A DNA stretch of 64,000 nucleotides. Source: Apis mellifera (lineage: Eukaryota; Arthropoda; Insecta; Hymenoptera; Apidae). This document shows positions 1-11,068 of this stretch, piece by piece. Below the pieces are notes generated by a model. The model saw only the letters and a list, made by a program, of their open reading frames with translations, ran no database searches and was not told the origin of the DNA. A program made the position numbers and the translations under genes. The stretch is taken from positions 9,786,501-9,850,500 of the forward strand of contig NC_037639.1 in assembly GCF_003254395.2 (NCBI RefSeq), given 5' to 3'. Position 1 is the first letter of the stretch, and each line of letters starts with the position of its first letter.

Positions 1-864
1 TTTTTTTTCTTCTTTCTTCTTTTTCCTCTCTTTCTCCACTTCCCTTTTACTCGGCCCCTCTTTGTACTTCTCTGTCCCGGTCGCCGCGGGCATTATTTTC
101 ATCGCTTATTTCCGCACAAATAACCGGCAGCTTGACGTGGCCGTAAAAAAGGACGGGGGCAAGAGATGGGGATGGGGGAGAGAGAGACGATGAAAGATAA
201 ATGGAAGGGAGAGGGGAGGGGGAGAGAGGTGTCGGAAACAACGAAAACGAACTTCTTAATAATTACGTGTCTCCGTCCCTGTTTTTCGAGCAATCTTTTA
301 ATCCAAATTGTTTTTTTCTCGTATATTTATCTTATTCTTTAAACAACATCCTGGAGAAAAAATGTATATTTGTAATTTTCCAGCGATATATTCTTCCAAC
401 GTAAAAGAAAAATCGAAAGATAGAATTCGTGTGGCATGATATTACGATATTTTTTTTTTGTAAAAAAGGTTCGAGAAAATTCCTTTTTACGAATCCTCCA
501 ATTATATATATATATATTTTAATATACAATCCTTTTTACATAGTTATAGTAAGTGTTATAAATATTGTCATAATTTTTTTAACATTTTCTCTACCAATTA
601 AGTTAATTAGTATCGGAGTCAGAAGAATTAATTTTAAATTTAAACGCGCACGTAACTCAAAGATCTCGTCGTTTCTCCTCTCCTCTTTCGAATTTCATTT
701 TTCATTCTTCCTTTCCATTTCCTTGCCACATCTTCTTGATCCACCTGTTCATTTACCCATTGTTATCGTTACTGTCAAATCACCCTCCCCCCTCGAGCAA
801 TTAACATGGACAATTGGCAATTTGGCTTATCGGGGGCTGTTATCCCCGGGCTGCCTGCCTCCGA
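1..864. other. Unannotated AT-rich and pyrimidine-rich DNA
   Basis: No gene can be supported here. The first 50 bases are a C/T tract, and a G/A-rich patch follows at about 160-230. The rest is AT-rich, with a short TA run near 504-518. Open frames here have compositions dominated by Ser, Pro, Leu and Phe, as expected of pyrimidine tracts. The stretch reads as intron or intergenic DNA. Confidence 0.7.
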
Positions 865-890
865 ACCGGTTTTCACCACCGGTTTTCACC
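865..890 (+). promoter_or_regulatory. Tandem 13-bp repeat carrying two ACCGGTTTT motifs
   Basis: The 13-mer ACCGGTTTTCACC occurs twice with no gap (865-877 and 878-890). The first copy is preceded by A, giving AACCGGTTTT. AACCGGTT-type sites match the recognition sequence known for Grainyhead-family factors in insects, and two copies one helical turn plus apart could bind a dimer or pair. The repeat is seen directly. Binding is inference, and replication slippage could equally have made it. Confidence 0.4.
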
Positions 891-3051
891 GTCGACCAAC
901 GGCCGCGGGTCGTTAAATCACGGCTCGGTTATATTCTTGCGATATAATTGTATTAATTACATTTACTTGCGTTTCAATCAGCGGAGGGGCGCTACTAATT
1001 ATTTCGCGTGGCGCCCGTCCAATACCGCAATACAGAATCGATAATTAAATGTCGATCGTAACTCCATTTCCTGGTCCCCATTTCGCCCTCTTATTTATTC
1101 GCCCGATTACTCCTGTCCTCCTGTTGGATTATTTTCCGGGGAAGGAGGAGGGGGATACAGGAGTTCGGAATCCACAGGTTCGATTCGTTGCATCCGGATT
1201 TCGAAAATTCTTCCTTTCGTCGTGTCGTTAATTACGCTTCCCAATTATAGTCCAAGATTAAATTTTTCAACTCTCTTGAAAGAGAAAGAAAGGAAAGGAG
1301 ATGAAGAATTATTAGAAAGTTCGTCGAAACGTGTCCATTTTTAATCAATCGATTCGCAAGAAGATTCGGTTTTAAAGATTCTTCGAGAAGAAAAGACCTC
1401 GTTCGTAATCACCACGAAAGGATATCGTGTATGAGAATTAAAAAAAAAGAGGAGGGGAAAAAATAAATTGCCGGCGAGACGAGAGGGGGTGGAACGAGGA
1501 ATAATCTCTCTTTAATTAATCGCGGCACGGGCCTGCGGCGCGAATTTTCTTGCACGATCGACCGTTCGCGACAGAGTTTCCCTCGTTTGCGCGAGTTTCG
1601 ACGTCGCTTTCCACGTATTAACTATTCGTTAGTAGCGAGCTACGTTCTGTAGTCTCATTAGCGAGCGTTACCGTACAACCGCGTACCGAATTACCGACTA
1701 CTCGCGGCTGTAATACAAATTGCATGAAAACTGGGCGACTGTTGGGCGCGCTTTCCACTTTCCGTGCAACGGCCACCCGATCCCGAATGCGACCTAACGA
1801 CACGGTCCGGCCGAAAATTTGCATAACGCCTCGATTTTTCCCACCCAATTATCCCTCCGTCCGCTCCTTCGCCTTTCCCAGAGAGGGATCGACTAAAAGA
1901 GGAGATGGTGCGCTATACGTAAATTTGCAGTCGTCAAGCTTTCATCTCTTCCCTTCTTTCATATCCGATAATTTACAGTAAAATAATTACGTGTTGTGTA
2001 ATTATCTTTTTCTTTCGCAATGTCTTCGAGTATTCGTTTCTCGCATGGAATCGTGGCGATGATTAATTAATTAAATCTACGTGTCATTCGTTCGAACTTG
2101 ATGGAGAAAAAAGAAGAGAAAGAACGTGGTTTCGTTTGCACGAGGCGAACAGAGTCGATGAAATATGCAAGGGACAGGTTTATCGAGGGAAAGTTTGGGT
2201 GGTACGTCGGTCGAGTGGAACGGTCGGCGTTAATTCGACGGGCCACGTCGAATTTATGGAGAGGAGCGGTTGCTCGTGAAACCGTGCCCTTTGAATCTTG
2301 GATGCCGGCTCCTGGCGCAGGACCTTTCTTCGCTAAACCATTTAGCTTTTAGCTGGAATGGCCGGTGGCGAGGAGAGGGGAGGAAAAGAGTCGCGAAAAG
2401 GATGGGACGGCGGGGAAAAAAGCCGTTGGTCGTTGGAGGAAGAACTCGTCGGACCCTCGAGCTCATTTGGCCCCCGACCTATCCTTCGCTACCGACCGCT
2501 TCCTCCCTCTTTTTTTCCTTTCTTACTTTAACTCCCTTTCCTCTCCTCTCTCGAATCTTCTTTCGCAGAGGCAAGCAAGCAGCCTCGAGTTTCGAAGCTT
2601 TTGCATATCGAGCGACCCGTTAAACCCTTTGCTTTTCGAACGCGCGCGAGAAAAGGATTGGAACGATATATTTAAGAAAGTATTGCAGAGATGTACTCCA
2701 TTGATGATAAATCGAGATTTTTAAAAATATATACATATATGCGTATTCAACATCCTTTGTAAGGCGTAGAAAAAAGTCCTTCCCAATTCCATTCTCCTCT
2801 TGGATATTCCCTCCCGATGCGCGGAGGTTTCGTTTATACTCCCACCACCCGTAAGCCCCGCTTAAAATTACAATACCGCCGCTACATTTGCATTTTTACC
2901 TTGGATCCCCCGTCATAGGGATAATCCCTAGATTTTAATTTCGCCTCCAAAGATCTATCGCTTTGTCGTAAATCAACCAACCTTCCAATAAAGATCCATT
3001 CAACCTCTTCTTACCCTTCCTTCTACCCTTCTTTTTCTTTTTACTCTCGAA
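891..3051. other. No supported gene; GC-richer patches among AT-rich DNA
   Basis: GC-richer patches lie at about 1500-1800 and 2150-2480 and carry the open frames seen in several phases, as CpG-rich DNA without stop codons does. A fair 3' splice site (pyrimidine tract plus CGCAG at 2566-2570) precedes about 50 open codons ending near 2724, but there is no donor, homology or poly(A) signal to support an exon. I see nothing else to annotate. Confidence 0.6.
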
Positions 3052-3057
3052 GAGGAG

Positions 3058-3126
3058 ATGTCGTCGTTTCTCCACGGGAGAGGTAACTTCTGGCCGCGAC
3101 ACGGAGAGAGAGGGAGAGATACTAGT
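3058..3126 (+). CDS. Speculative first coding exon
   Basis: An ATG in an acceptable context (GGAGATGTC) at 3058 opens 23 codons that run into a good donor, TAG|GTAAGG, at 3127. The first residues read MSSFLHGRGNFWPRHGERGR. Two further + strand segments with splice-like ends are phase-compatible: 3773-3818 (CCCCACAG acceptor, GTAAGC donor) and 4173-4211 (TTTTCAG acceptor, GTAATC donor, 13 codons). The chain is possible, but each link is weak, no family is recognised, and the - strand offers a competing exon over the same DNA at 4116-4246. Treat it as a hypothesis. Confidence 0.1.
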
Positions 3127-3295
3127 AGGTAAGGTGTCGGTTGTTTGGCCATGGAGGTATTAGGTGCTATCTAACGCCTATATGTGCTAGTTTGTCGAGA
3201 CGAAGGCCTCCCTTCGTGTTCCCACCAGTTACCAGTGAGTATCCTCGTGTACCTTGCCCGCCAGTGTACAAACCGTTCTACGTATTGGTGTGTGC

Positions 3296-3644
3296 ACAGG
3301 GTGTCCCGTCTCCGATTTCGCCTTCCTTCTCGATCCTTACGGTATCATTAATCCAAATATGTTTCGGATCATAGTTGAACGAAGAGAGTACGCTACGTTT
3401 TCTATTATCTAATTTTCCATCGAAACAAATACTCGAAGATCAATCTTATTTAATCTCCATCCCCAAATATTCCATTACCTTCAAACAATCATCTTCCAAA
3501 AGCTAATAATTTCTACGTGCTACTACTTTTTACTTTTAATTCTTAAAAAGGAAAAAGAAGGGAAAAAACCACTCGCGAGATAACTCACCCAAAAATAATT
3601 CTCCTGAGAGAGTAAAGGAAACGATACGAAAGGGGACACCCTGT
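3296..3644. mobile_element. Possible MITE-like unit with 12-bp terminal inverted repeats
   Basis: ACAGGGTGTCCC at 3296-3307 has its exact reverse complement, GGGACACCCTGT, at 3633-3644, enclosing about 325 bp. The same CAGGGTGT end occurs in the element at 14294-14475, where TA flanks are intact. Here the right flank begins TA but the left flank is CA, so the target duplication is imperfect. No transposase is present. Known small non-autonomous Tc1/mariner-type elements have this organisation (short inverted ends, TA target, no coding), so a decayed copy is likely, but a chance 12-bp inverted repeat is not excluded. Confidence 0.35.
3589..3603 (-). CDS. Candidate 15-base microexon
   Basis: On the - strand, a strong pyrimidine tract and acceptor (TTTCCTTTACTCTCTCAG) lead directly into 15 bases that end at a strong donor, TTGG|GTGAGTT. 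The length is a multiple of three. In one phase it would add Glu-Asn-Tyr-Phe-Trp. A possible upstream exon on the same strand is 4116-4246. Very short exons of this kind are known in insect neuronal genes, but this one rests on splice consensus alone and overlaps the right end of a possible mobile element. Confidence 0.13.
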
Positions 3645-3960
3645 ACAACTCGGCGTCGGTGTGCGAAACACCGCCTCGTATTGGCGAAACGCGTATTCCT
3701 CGCGCACGTGCGCTTCCTACGTGCACACACGTACACGTGTGTCCGGCCGAGGTGATGGCAATTTCCCCACAGTTGTGTACATCGAGTTGGCGCAGCCGAG
3801 GGCACAGTCCCGTTGTACGTAAGCCACGCTGTGTACACACACCTAGTTCTAGTGCACGGATGTTAGTGCATACATATAGAGAGAGGTGCACAAAGGCGGT
3901 TAACCTGGTGGGGCGTGAATAGAGAGAGCTACGTGGCGCGAGAGAGAGGCTACACCGATG
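3645..3960. other. GC- and CpG-rich block
   Basis: This 300-bp patch is markedly richer in G, C and CpG than its flanks and carries repeated CGTGCAC, CACACGTAC and GTGTAC words, including near-palindromic GTACACGTGT with a CACGTG core near 3735. Such patches in AT-rich insect DNA often mark promoters, enhancers or coding exons. No TATA box or unambiguous exon is visible. A weak exon candidate (3773-3818) lies inside. Confidence 0.35.
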
Positions 3961-4115
3961 TCGGGGCGGAAGGAAGGGGGAGGAGGAAGATGTCTTGAAA
4001 AGCACGGGCGAACAATCGGGCGCGGGAGTCGATTGGATAGGGGGAAACGATGGCGATGTCATCGTCCGATGATTCTTCCCTTTCACGGACTTTGGATTAC
4101 GTCGAGTCTACTTAC

Positions 4116-4246
4116 CGTCTCGAGGAGAGGTAAATGGACAAATGTTTGTTATCGGTTTGTACCAGTTTTCAGAGGGAAGGGGAACTCGTTTTCGTGGAAA
4201 GTTTACCCGAGGTAATCGAGACGTACGGGAGGTTTCTATCCCTATC
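4116..4246 (-). CDS. Candidate internal coding exon of unknown gene
   Basis: On the - strand, an acceptor (CGTGTCGTCTCCGCAG) is followed by 131 bases that stay open in one frame and end at a near-consensus donor, ACG|GTAAGTAG. The reading phase is one base, then 43 codons, then one base. The peptide begins Ile-Gly-Ile-Glu-Thr-Ser-Arg and ends Thr-Ser-Pro-Arg-Asp. It is mixed in composition, with Trp, Tyr, Asn and Cys, unlike the Ser/Leu/Phe-rich frames of the low-complexity tracts. No family is recognised. The + strand is also partly open here. The splice sites and open frame could be chance. Confidence 0.2.
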
Positions 4247-6124
4247 CTGCGGAGACGACACGGACGATGCGAAAGATGCATGTCCATTTCTTTCTTTCTT
4301 TCCTTCCTTTCCTTTCCTGTTTCTTTGTAACTTTCGCCAAGTTTTCCAAACTTTCCTCTCTTGCTTTTAGCATATGAGGCCAGATATTTCGTATATATAG
4401 GCGGATCATAATGTGTTAACAATTTCTTGGAGGAATAATAGTTAGCTATAGTTATTAATATTTCTTCTTTATCGGAAGAAATACGACTCGATTCAACGAA
4501 GATTTCGAAATATTATTTAAACTAAACGATTTTTTCCTTTCGACTGGTCGAATTTATTTCCATCTTCGATTAAAAAAAGTCGAACTGAACTAACTAACTA
4601 ACAAATAAAAAGGAAAAAGAATTCAAAGAATCGCGTTGTTACAAATACCTTAGAAATTTTTCTGGAAAAACAGAAACGAGGAGAGGACCACGCCCTTGGG
4701 AAGGTTCTTGCCGAAACCGGTAAAAATCCCGGTTGCCGCATAAAATCCGGACGAGTCCGGCGAAAAATCGAAATCGGGGCCACGAGTGACCCTCGCCACT
4801 TGATATTCCACGTTGCGAGCGCTGATGCAAGCGTTAGCAAGACGAGGGGTGTGCGTCGGTTCTCACCCTTCCGAGATCCATCGGGCGAAACTGCAACGGG
4901 CAAACATAAACCGACTCTGATCCTCATCACTCCTCCCCCTCCTCCCCCTGGCTTGTTCGCGGGGTTTTATTCGCGTGTTGGAGCCGGCTACACCGACGGA
5001 CAGCTGAATCAGACATTGTTATACATCGCTGGCGTTGCCCGGTTGTAAACGTCTTGTCCGAGTAATATCGGGCCAACGTGGAAACGTGGGCAAGTTTCGC
5101 CCTCCCCCCGCTCCCTCCCCCAGCTGTTTACCGCGAGAATTTCCGCCTCGACTTTAACCCTCCTCCTCCTCCTCCTCTTCAACGCGCCTCAACTTTCCAA
5201 CCCTGAATCAAGGCGTCGTAAATTGTTACGAATTTGCTAATTCCATAATTTCGACGCGTGAGTTACGAAGATATTTTTATTATTGTTATAAGGGGTGGAG
5301 GAGTGGACAGGATCGTTTCCTTTGAGAAGAGAAGAAGAACGAGAGAGGAAAATTTTTCTTGGAATTTGATGATTTTTGAAGATCGTTCTATTATTCGTTA
5401 AGATGGAATATAATATAGAGTTGGATTGGTATAATAAAAAAATTTCGAGGAGAGAAGGCAAAATCGATGTTGAATCCGCTCCAAAGTTCGTGTTCGCAAC
5501 AATTAAGGCGGACAGTTATCGTATCGATCTCAAAGTAGCGACGCAACACGTGTGTCATTTGGAAACGCTACAAGTGTCCCCCCGATTGTCCTACGACATT
5601 CTCATTTGCATTCTTTCGACGTCGTAACTCGCACGAACGCACCGACAATCGTGTACATAATTTCTTCCAAGCATTCTCTACACGTATCCAATCCTCCCTT
5701 CAAAATTCCCGAAACATTCCTTCCCCTATTACGTACACACACCCTTCTCCTTATCCCCTAATTCTGTTCTCCACGCAAATTGTTGCGCGCAAGGACAACG
5801 ATTCGTCCCAAAAGACAGGAAAAATCAATTCTCTCTCTCGAAAAGAATTTTCGATCAACGGAAAAAAAAAAAAAAAAAATGAAAGGAGAGGAAAGCAACG
5901 ATGACGCAGCTGCCAAAATCGAAAAGGGTTGATTTACCCTTGTGGCGGGATCGCTTTGAGAGGGAATCGACACGTGTTCGCCCGCGTAATACCGAACAGA
6001 GATCGAATAACCGCGTTTAGGCGGGCGTCAAATTTAATCGCGAGCCGCCTCTCCGAAAATCCATTATATATACCCTTACTCCGCGCGCTCGTGTCCCTTG
6101 GAACGCGAGGAGGGAAAGAAAAAT

Positions 6125-6171
6125 GGAGAGAGAGAGAGAGAGAGAGGAAAGAAAAAAGAGAAGAGGGGAGA
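6125..6171 (+). repeat. GA microsatellite within a 47-base purine-only run
   Basis: From 6125 the strand is purine only for 47 bases: about ten GA units, then an imperfect GAAA/GAGG tail. Runs of this length are common in this window and can adopt triplex (H-DNA) structures where they have mirror symmetry. Lys/Arg/Glu-rich open frames across it are artefacts. Confidence 0.85.
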
Positions 6172-7273
6172 CGAAAACGAGGAGAACGAGGGCGAAAAAC
6201 ACTCGCGAATAATGCCGCGATGCGAAATGCACGGTTCACCGCGCATAATTACGAGTGCACGACCACCAACGCCGGGAATCGTAGTTCTGGAATTATTGCG
6301 GGAGCGAAACGGGCGCAACCACGCGCTGCTCTGAACGAGCGAGGCAAAAACACGATGGGGAAGACGAGGAGTTTGAGGTTGGAGGAGGAGGAGGAAAAAA
6401 GAGGAAAGAGGCGAGGAAAGGAAGCAGGGGTGAGCAGAGAGAGAGATGGAAATTAGGAAAATAATAATATTCGAGGCTTTTGAATCCCCCGAACAATTAG
6501 CTGCAGGGTACTCGAGAGGCCAAACAGTTTAAATCTAATAACGCCGCCACGACCCTCCTTGTATCTTGCATCTTATTATCGTCGCCCCGATTCCCTCCCC
6601 GCCCGATCGTCGCCCCGACCTTGAGAGCCGCTTTGTCTCCAACCCTCCGACCCCGTCGTTTCGTTTGCTCGAGTTCTCGAGTTTGAAAAACGGGAAGAGA
6701 GAGAGAGAATATTCCGTTTCTCAGAATACACAGTGATCTCGGATTAAAACAACGCGATCTCGATTATCTTTTAACGGGCGGTTAAACGGAAGTGGAGGAT
6801 TAATAAACACGGCTCTCACGAGATTTCGTTTGCGACATTTCTCTCGACCCTTCTTTTTCTTCTTTTTCTTTTTTGTTTTTCCCCCCCTCCCCACGTCGAT
6901 CTGGTCTCTTAATGGCGAACGGCTATCCGGAAAGGCATCCCGTGATTGCCGGGGATAAAGTTTCGTTGACAGGAAAAACGAAATACGCGGTGAAAAAACG
7001 CGCGCACGGATGGCGGCGGGGAGTAAATAAACAAACAAGAAACACAAGCGTCGATATCTGAGGGAGATAAGAGGGAGGGAGGGAGGGAGAGAGAGAAAAA
7101 AGGATCCGTGGCAATGACAGTTCTGACACAGGATCGCGGATTCAATAATCCGGTGCTATTGAATGGCGAAAGCTGAAAATAAATACGCCAAGCTTTTCGC
7201 ATCGATCCAAGTGGGCTTTATCGCTCCGCGATCCTTGCCTCGAGTAACACGCGGCCGTGGAAAAGTGAGCATT

Positions 7274-7329
7274 AAAAAAAAAAAAAAAGGAAAAAAAAAA
7301 GAAAAAAGGAGAGGAAAAAAAAAAAGGGA
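7274..7329 (+). repeat. 56-base homopurine, A-rich tract
   Basis: This is an uninterrupted purine run made of A-blocks separated by single or double G. The complementary strand is a T-rich pyrimidine tract. It looks like an expanded poly(A)-type simple sequence. No element body with a poly(A) tail could be recognised next to it. Confidence 0.85.
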
Positions 7330-7879
7330 CCCGCTTAAAATATCATTCGGCTCCCCGGAGTAGCGAGTGACAACCGAATCATTCGCGGCTCGACTCATTG
7401 ACTCGTTTCGTTGCAACGATCGTGTACTCGTATTTTTGAATCACGGCTTTTCATTTGCGCGCAACAGTTCGCCGATTCCGACCAGGGAAATAAACGCGTG
7501 AAAAATAATTTCGTGGTTCGTTTCGGTGTTTTTTTCTTTTTTCCATCCATTTTTATTTCTTTCTCCTTTTTTCCTTTTTTTTTTATGATTTACTACTTGA
7601 AAAATTGTTCGATCGGTACCTTTGAGATATATATATATGTAAAATATATATGTATGAAAAATCGTGGTTCTTTTGTTCGAACTTTTCGAGCACAAGTACA
7701 AAATTCTCCGAATAGTTGATTTATCTTTTTTCTTCTTTTTTGATGCAATGAAATCGAAATAAATAAATTTACAAATTTTAGACCAAAACTTTTCAATTAT
7801 CTTGAATCGTTCTCTTCGGTAACGTAATTTATTTAAGAATATTTAAACAAACTCCAAACTCCATATCATATAAAATCTT

Positions 7880-7897
7880 GAACGTCTCGAGACGTTC
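7880..7897. repeat. Perfect 18-bp palindrome
   Basis: GAACGTCTCGAGACGTTC is identical to its own reverse complement. It is centred on CTCGAG, with ACGT near both ends. It could be a cruciform-prone site or a symmetric protein binding site (AACGT half-sites). No gene lies close by. Confidence 0.8.
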
Positions 7898-8007
7898 GAA
7901 TCTTCTTCTTCGTCTTCGTTTTCGGAGAAAAGATTTCACCACTTTAATTCCCCCATAGATAATAGTAACGAATCGAGGTACGCTCGATCAGAAAAGACAG
8001 CCGCAAA

Positions 8008-8034
8008 TTGTCAGGATCGTTTTCATCCTGACAA
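8008..8034. repeat. Hairpin: 10-bp perfect stem, 7-base loop
   Basis: TTGTCAGGAT (8008-8017) and ATCCTGACAA (8025-8034) are exact reverse complements around the loop CGTTTTC. In DNA this is an inverted repeat. In RNA it would be a stable short stem-loop. It is too short for a microRNA precursor and sits in otherwise unannotated DNA about 120 bp from an 18-bp palindrome. Confidence 0.75.
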
Positions 8035-11007
8035 ATATTCCCCCCTCTCGATGATCGATGTCCCCAGGCCTGGCTCTTCACGCCTCGTGCCCTCGTTTCT
8101 CCTCGTTCTCGAGTTAGGAATCGCGGTTAGAGGGTTGTCTCCGCGGAGGGGAGTGAGAAATTAGGGAAGGTTTAACGGTGGCCACAGCTCGGCGGGCCCC
8201 CGCTCTAAGCGATCATGGATTAGCTGGAAAGAGGAAACGCGGAACACGTGAGGGGGGTGGAGGAGGGCACACAGCGCTTGGCAAAACCATGCGCCAGCCA
8301 GCTAATTACTATGGCACGACGACGGTTTAGAGGCCGGCTTCGCTCTCGTGATCGTTACGGCCATCCGGCCGCCGAGTGGGTGGAGGGAGGGATTCCGTTT
8401 CCCAGCCGGAGTCAATGATGCTGTGTACTTGCGCTCGTTACATGGATCTAACTAATGCAAGAAGTTCGAATCGACGTTAGATGCGAATCAATTCGTGTAT
8501 GCTGCTACTACTACTACTACTGTGGAGTAGAAGAGAGTTTCAATGATCGACGAGGATAGAAACGATGAGTTTATGAAAACAATTATTTGTCGTTCCCAAT
8601 AATAAGAAGCTGATTATCTTTATCTTTTAACAGGGATAACTTCCATACGCGTATTTAAACTATTTCTCGCATGCTGAGTCGCGGGAGGAAAAAGAACGAA
8701 GGAAAAAGAGAAAGGGAAGCAAAAAATGTTGGTGCCTCGTTAATGCGATAACGTTCCGCTTTCGTCGAGTGGATTTCTGGCCTGGTAGAGGGGGGAGAGA
8801 AGCCAGCATTCGTGTTACGAGTGTAGAAACAAAAGAGGTGCGCGGGAGAAACGAGAGTGCGACGTGTATGAGGCGGTAATAAAAATGAAGGTCGCTTTTC
8901 GTGCGATCCGCGATTGTTGTCGATCCGTGTATACGAAAGATACTCTGTTGTGTCTCTCCTTCGTTTCGTAGATATCACGTGGTATCGAAGAGATATTGGT
9001 TCGCGTGCTCGTCACGTCTCACGAATCCTCGACGGATAATGATTCGGTGAACGGAGAGAGAGAGAGAGTGCAATCTTGCCGCTCAAATAGGCGGCAAACA
9101 AGGCGTTGAAATCGTGGGTGTCGAAGGATGAGAGAGGGGGAGGAGGAGGGGGAGAGATGAAAGCGAGAATCTCTTGGAGAAAGATTATTGTCGCTTACTC
9201 GAGGAGAAGGGAAAATGACTGGGAGGATGCTAATTAACCAGCCCCGGGTACTCTTCGGTCTCTGACACGAAGGCCTCTTCCTCTTCCCCTCCCCTCCCTC
9301 TCTCTCCTCAAAAGATGTTTACGCTGCGAGAGGATGCTTTAATCGAGTTGAAGAGACGAATCGAGTAACCCAATTAACTCTCTCTTCCGTTACTTCTACG
9401 CTATGCTTCCGTGCCTCGCCCCCTTCTTTTCTTCACCCCCCCCCTCTCTCTGTCTGTCTTCGTTTCTCTGTTTTATAACAGCGTTTCTTCGCTGTTTTCT
9501 CGCATTCCACGCTCCATCGACAGCGTTTCGTCCTCTTCACTTGGCATAAACGTCAACCGACCGCGCGACGAAACGTCTTTCCCCATCGGGGGAAAAACAT
9601 TTTCCACGGAATACGGGATACGGATGGGGATCGTCTCGCTCGACGGTGACATGACCGGTGACAGGGATAATTAATTTCCCTAATTGAAGTCTCTGTCTTT
9701 CTGACTGGGGCAACCGGTTGCTCCTTAGGGAGGCGGGTCCTCGATCGAGTTTCGTTCGAGTTTGTAATGGGAAGTCAACTCAAGATTTATTATTCCACTT
9801 ATTGCCGTGGTAAGATCTTAAGTTTCAATTGTGATCATTCCGTGCATCATTCGTGTTTTTCATTTTCGATTGGAAAAATATTATTTCGATCCTTAATCAT
9901 TACGATTCATCACGAGAAATTCGAAGAAATATATTTCGAAATTTTTTCCAATTGAAAGTTAAGAGATCCCTCGTAATAGATCGTAAACGCGATCGATTGT
10001 AAACTCGTTTTCAAAATTGTTACAGAGAAAATACAAAGAAGGAAAAAAGAAGAAAGGAATATTTTTCCACGCCAGTTTGCTCGATTAATTTCATCGTTTT
10101 CGGGTGAAGGATTTTTCGGAGGGGGAAAAAAAAAAAAAAGAAAAAAAAAATACACCACGACCACTTTGCACTGCGAAACGCAACCTCGTTAATGAATACC
10201 GCGCACCGCCGCCATGTCCTCCGGCTTCCGGTTCATAAACGTCACGTCGTGGCATGTGCAATTTTCGGCCGCAATTGCGTATAGTCGAAACTACACGCGC
10301 GATAGTTAGGCGAAACTGCGTGGAATGCATCAAATCCCCCTCTCCCTCCTCCTCCCCTTGTCTACTTCTTCCAGGGATTAATTGACGCGCGAAATTATAA
10401 ATATGAATTTATGCTCGGCTAGAAAATTATCCGTTGTTTATTTGGAATCCTCGATTCTGGGGGAACGAAATTTCCAAGGAGAATATCTCGAATTTTAATT
10501 TGAAATCGAATTGAACAATGATTTGTCGTTGATTGATGGAAGGTTCGAAAGAATCATCCCGCGTGGGGATAAATCTTATTTTTCTTACGGATAAACGAAA
10601 AAGGAAAAAAAGAAGAGAATTCTGGGAAATACAAGATAATGCGATCTTCTCAATTATCTCCACGCTCGAGTTTTTAAAACAATAATTTTAATGAAAATTC
10701 ATATTTCCCTCCTGCGTTTCCAAATGCGCGAAAAATTATGAATCCCTCTTTTTTTTTTTTATCTCTGCAAAGTAGCTTATTTTAAGCTTGTATTCTCGTG
10801 TTGATATTATAATATGTAATAAAAATTACTTACATTCGTATTAACGCATTATACCGTATTCTTTTCTCTTTATCGTCTTATCCCGTTTCAATCCTGTTTG
10901 ATTTTCCCCCATCAATTATTCAAATAATCCCAAAATCCTTTTTCCCCTCCTTTTGTAAAAGGAGATGCAATTGACAAAGACAGGGGATTGCCTCCTCGAA
11001 CAATCGC
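8035..11007. other. No supported gene
   Basis: This region carries a CTA microsatellite near 8501-8521, GA-rich tracts near 9055-9068 and 9125-9160, and a CT-rich stretch at 9280-9310. A 12-bp palindrome, GCAACCGGTTGC, lies at 9710-9721. A purine tract lies at 10123-10150. From about 9750 the DNA turns clearly AT-rich with fewer open frames. Nothing with convincing splice signals or protein-like content was found. Confidence 0.6.
9710..9721. promoter_or_regulatory. Palindromic AACCGGTT site
   Basis: GCAACCGGTTGC is a perfect 12-bp palindrome centred on AACCGGTT, a core recognised by Grainyhead-family factors. Other AACCGGTT copies occur at 864-871 and about 46609. Function is inference from the motif only. 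Confidence 0.25.
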
Positions 11008-11068
11008 TCAAGGCGTGTAGGTCTTAGGTCAAAGAGCCAGCATCACACGTGACTGGTTATCACCTTGA
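11008..11068. promoter_or_regulatory. Clustered nuclear-receptor-like and E-box motifs
   Basis: Within 61 bases lie AGGTCT-T-AGGTCA (11019-11031, a direct repeat with one-base spacing, one mismatch from the ideal DR1), the E-box CACGTG (11046-11051), a GATAA on the complement (11057-11061) and TCAAGGTGA on the complement (11060-11068), one base from the TCAAGGTCA monomer site of FTZ-F1/ERR-type receptors. TCAAGG also occurs at 11008-11013. DR1 elements are bound by HNF4, USP and Seven-up type receptors. This clustering in otherwise AT-rich DNA makes a small enhancer plausible. It is motif evidence only. Confidence 0.35.

Larger units (their letters stand above)
4247..7879. other. No supported gene; microsatellite-rich intronic or intergenic DNA
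   Basis: The stretch contains a CCT run near 5159-5180, a poly(A) near 5862-5879, and a GC-rich part at 5930-6350 whose frames are open on both strands through CpG content. A long purine tract lies at 6125-6171, a second at 7274-7329, and GGGA repeats near 7074-7090. Open frames in the 6.1-7.2 kb part are Arg/Lys/Glu- or Ser/Phe/Leu-rich shadows of those tracts. No splice-bounded exon stands out. Confidence 0.6.

Noticed and set aside
1141..1200. GGTTCGATTCG, resembling a tRNA B box
   Set aside because: There is no matching acceptor stem, A box or anticodon arm. Similar GTTCGA words are common because the DNA is rich in TTCGAA.
6017..6496. Several overlapping frames on both strands rich in Arg/Glu/Lys or Ser/Phe
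   Set aside because: They are shadows of the GA repeat and the surrounding purine-rich DNA.
7981..8040. Hairpin considered as a microRNA precursor
   Set aside because: Stem of only 10 bp with no extension. Precursors need about 22 paired bases per arm. No known insect microRNA sequence was recognised in the window.
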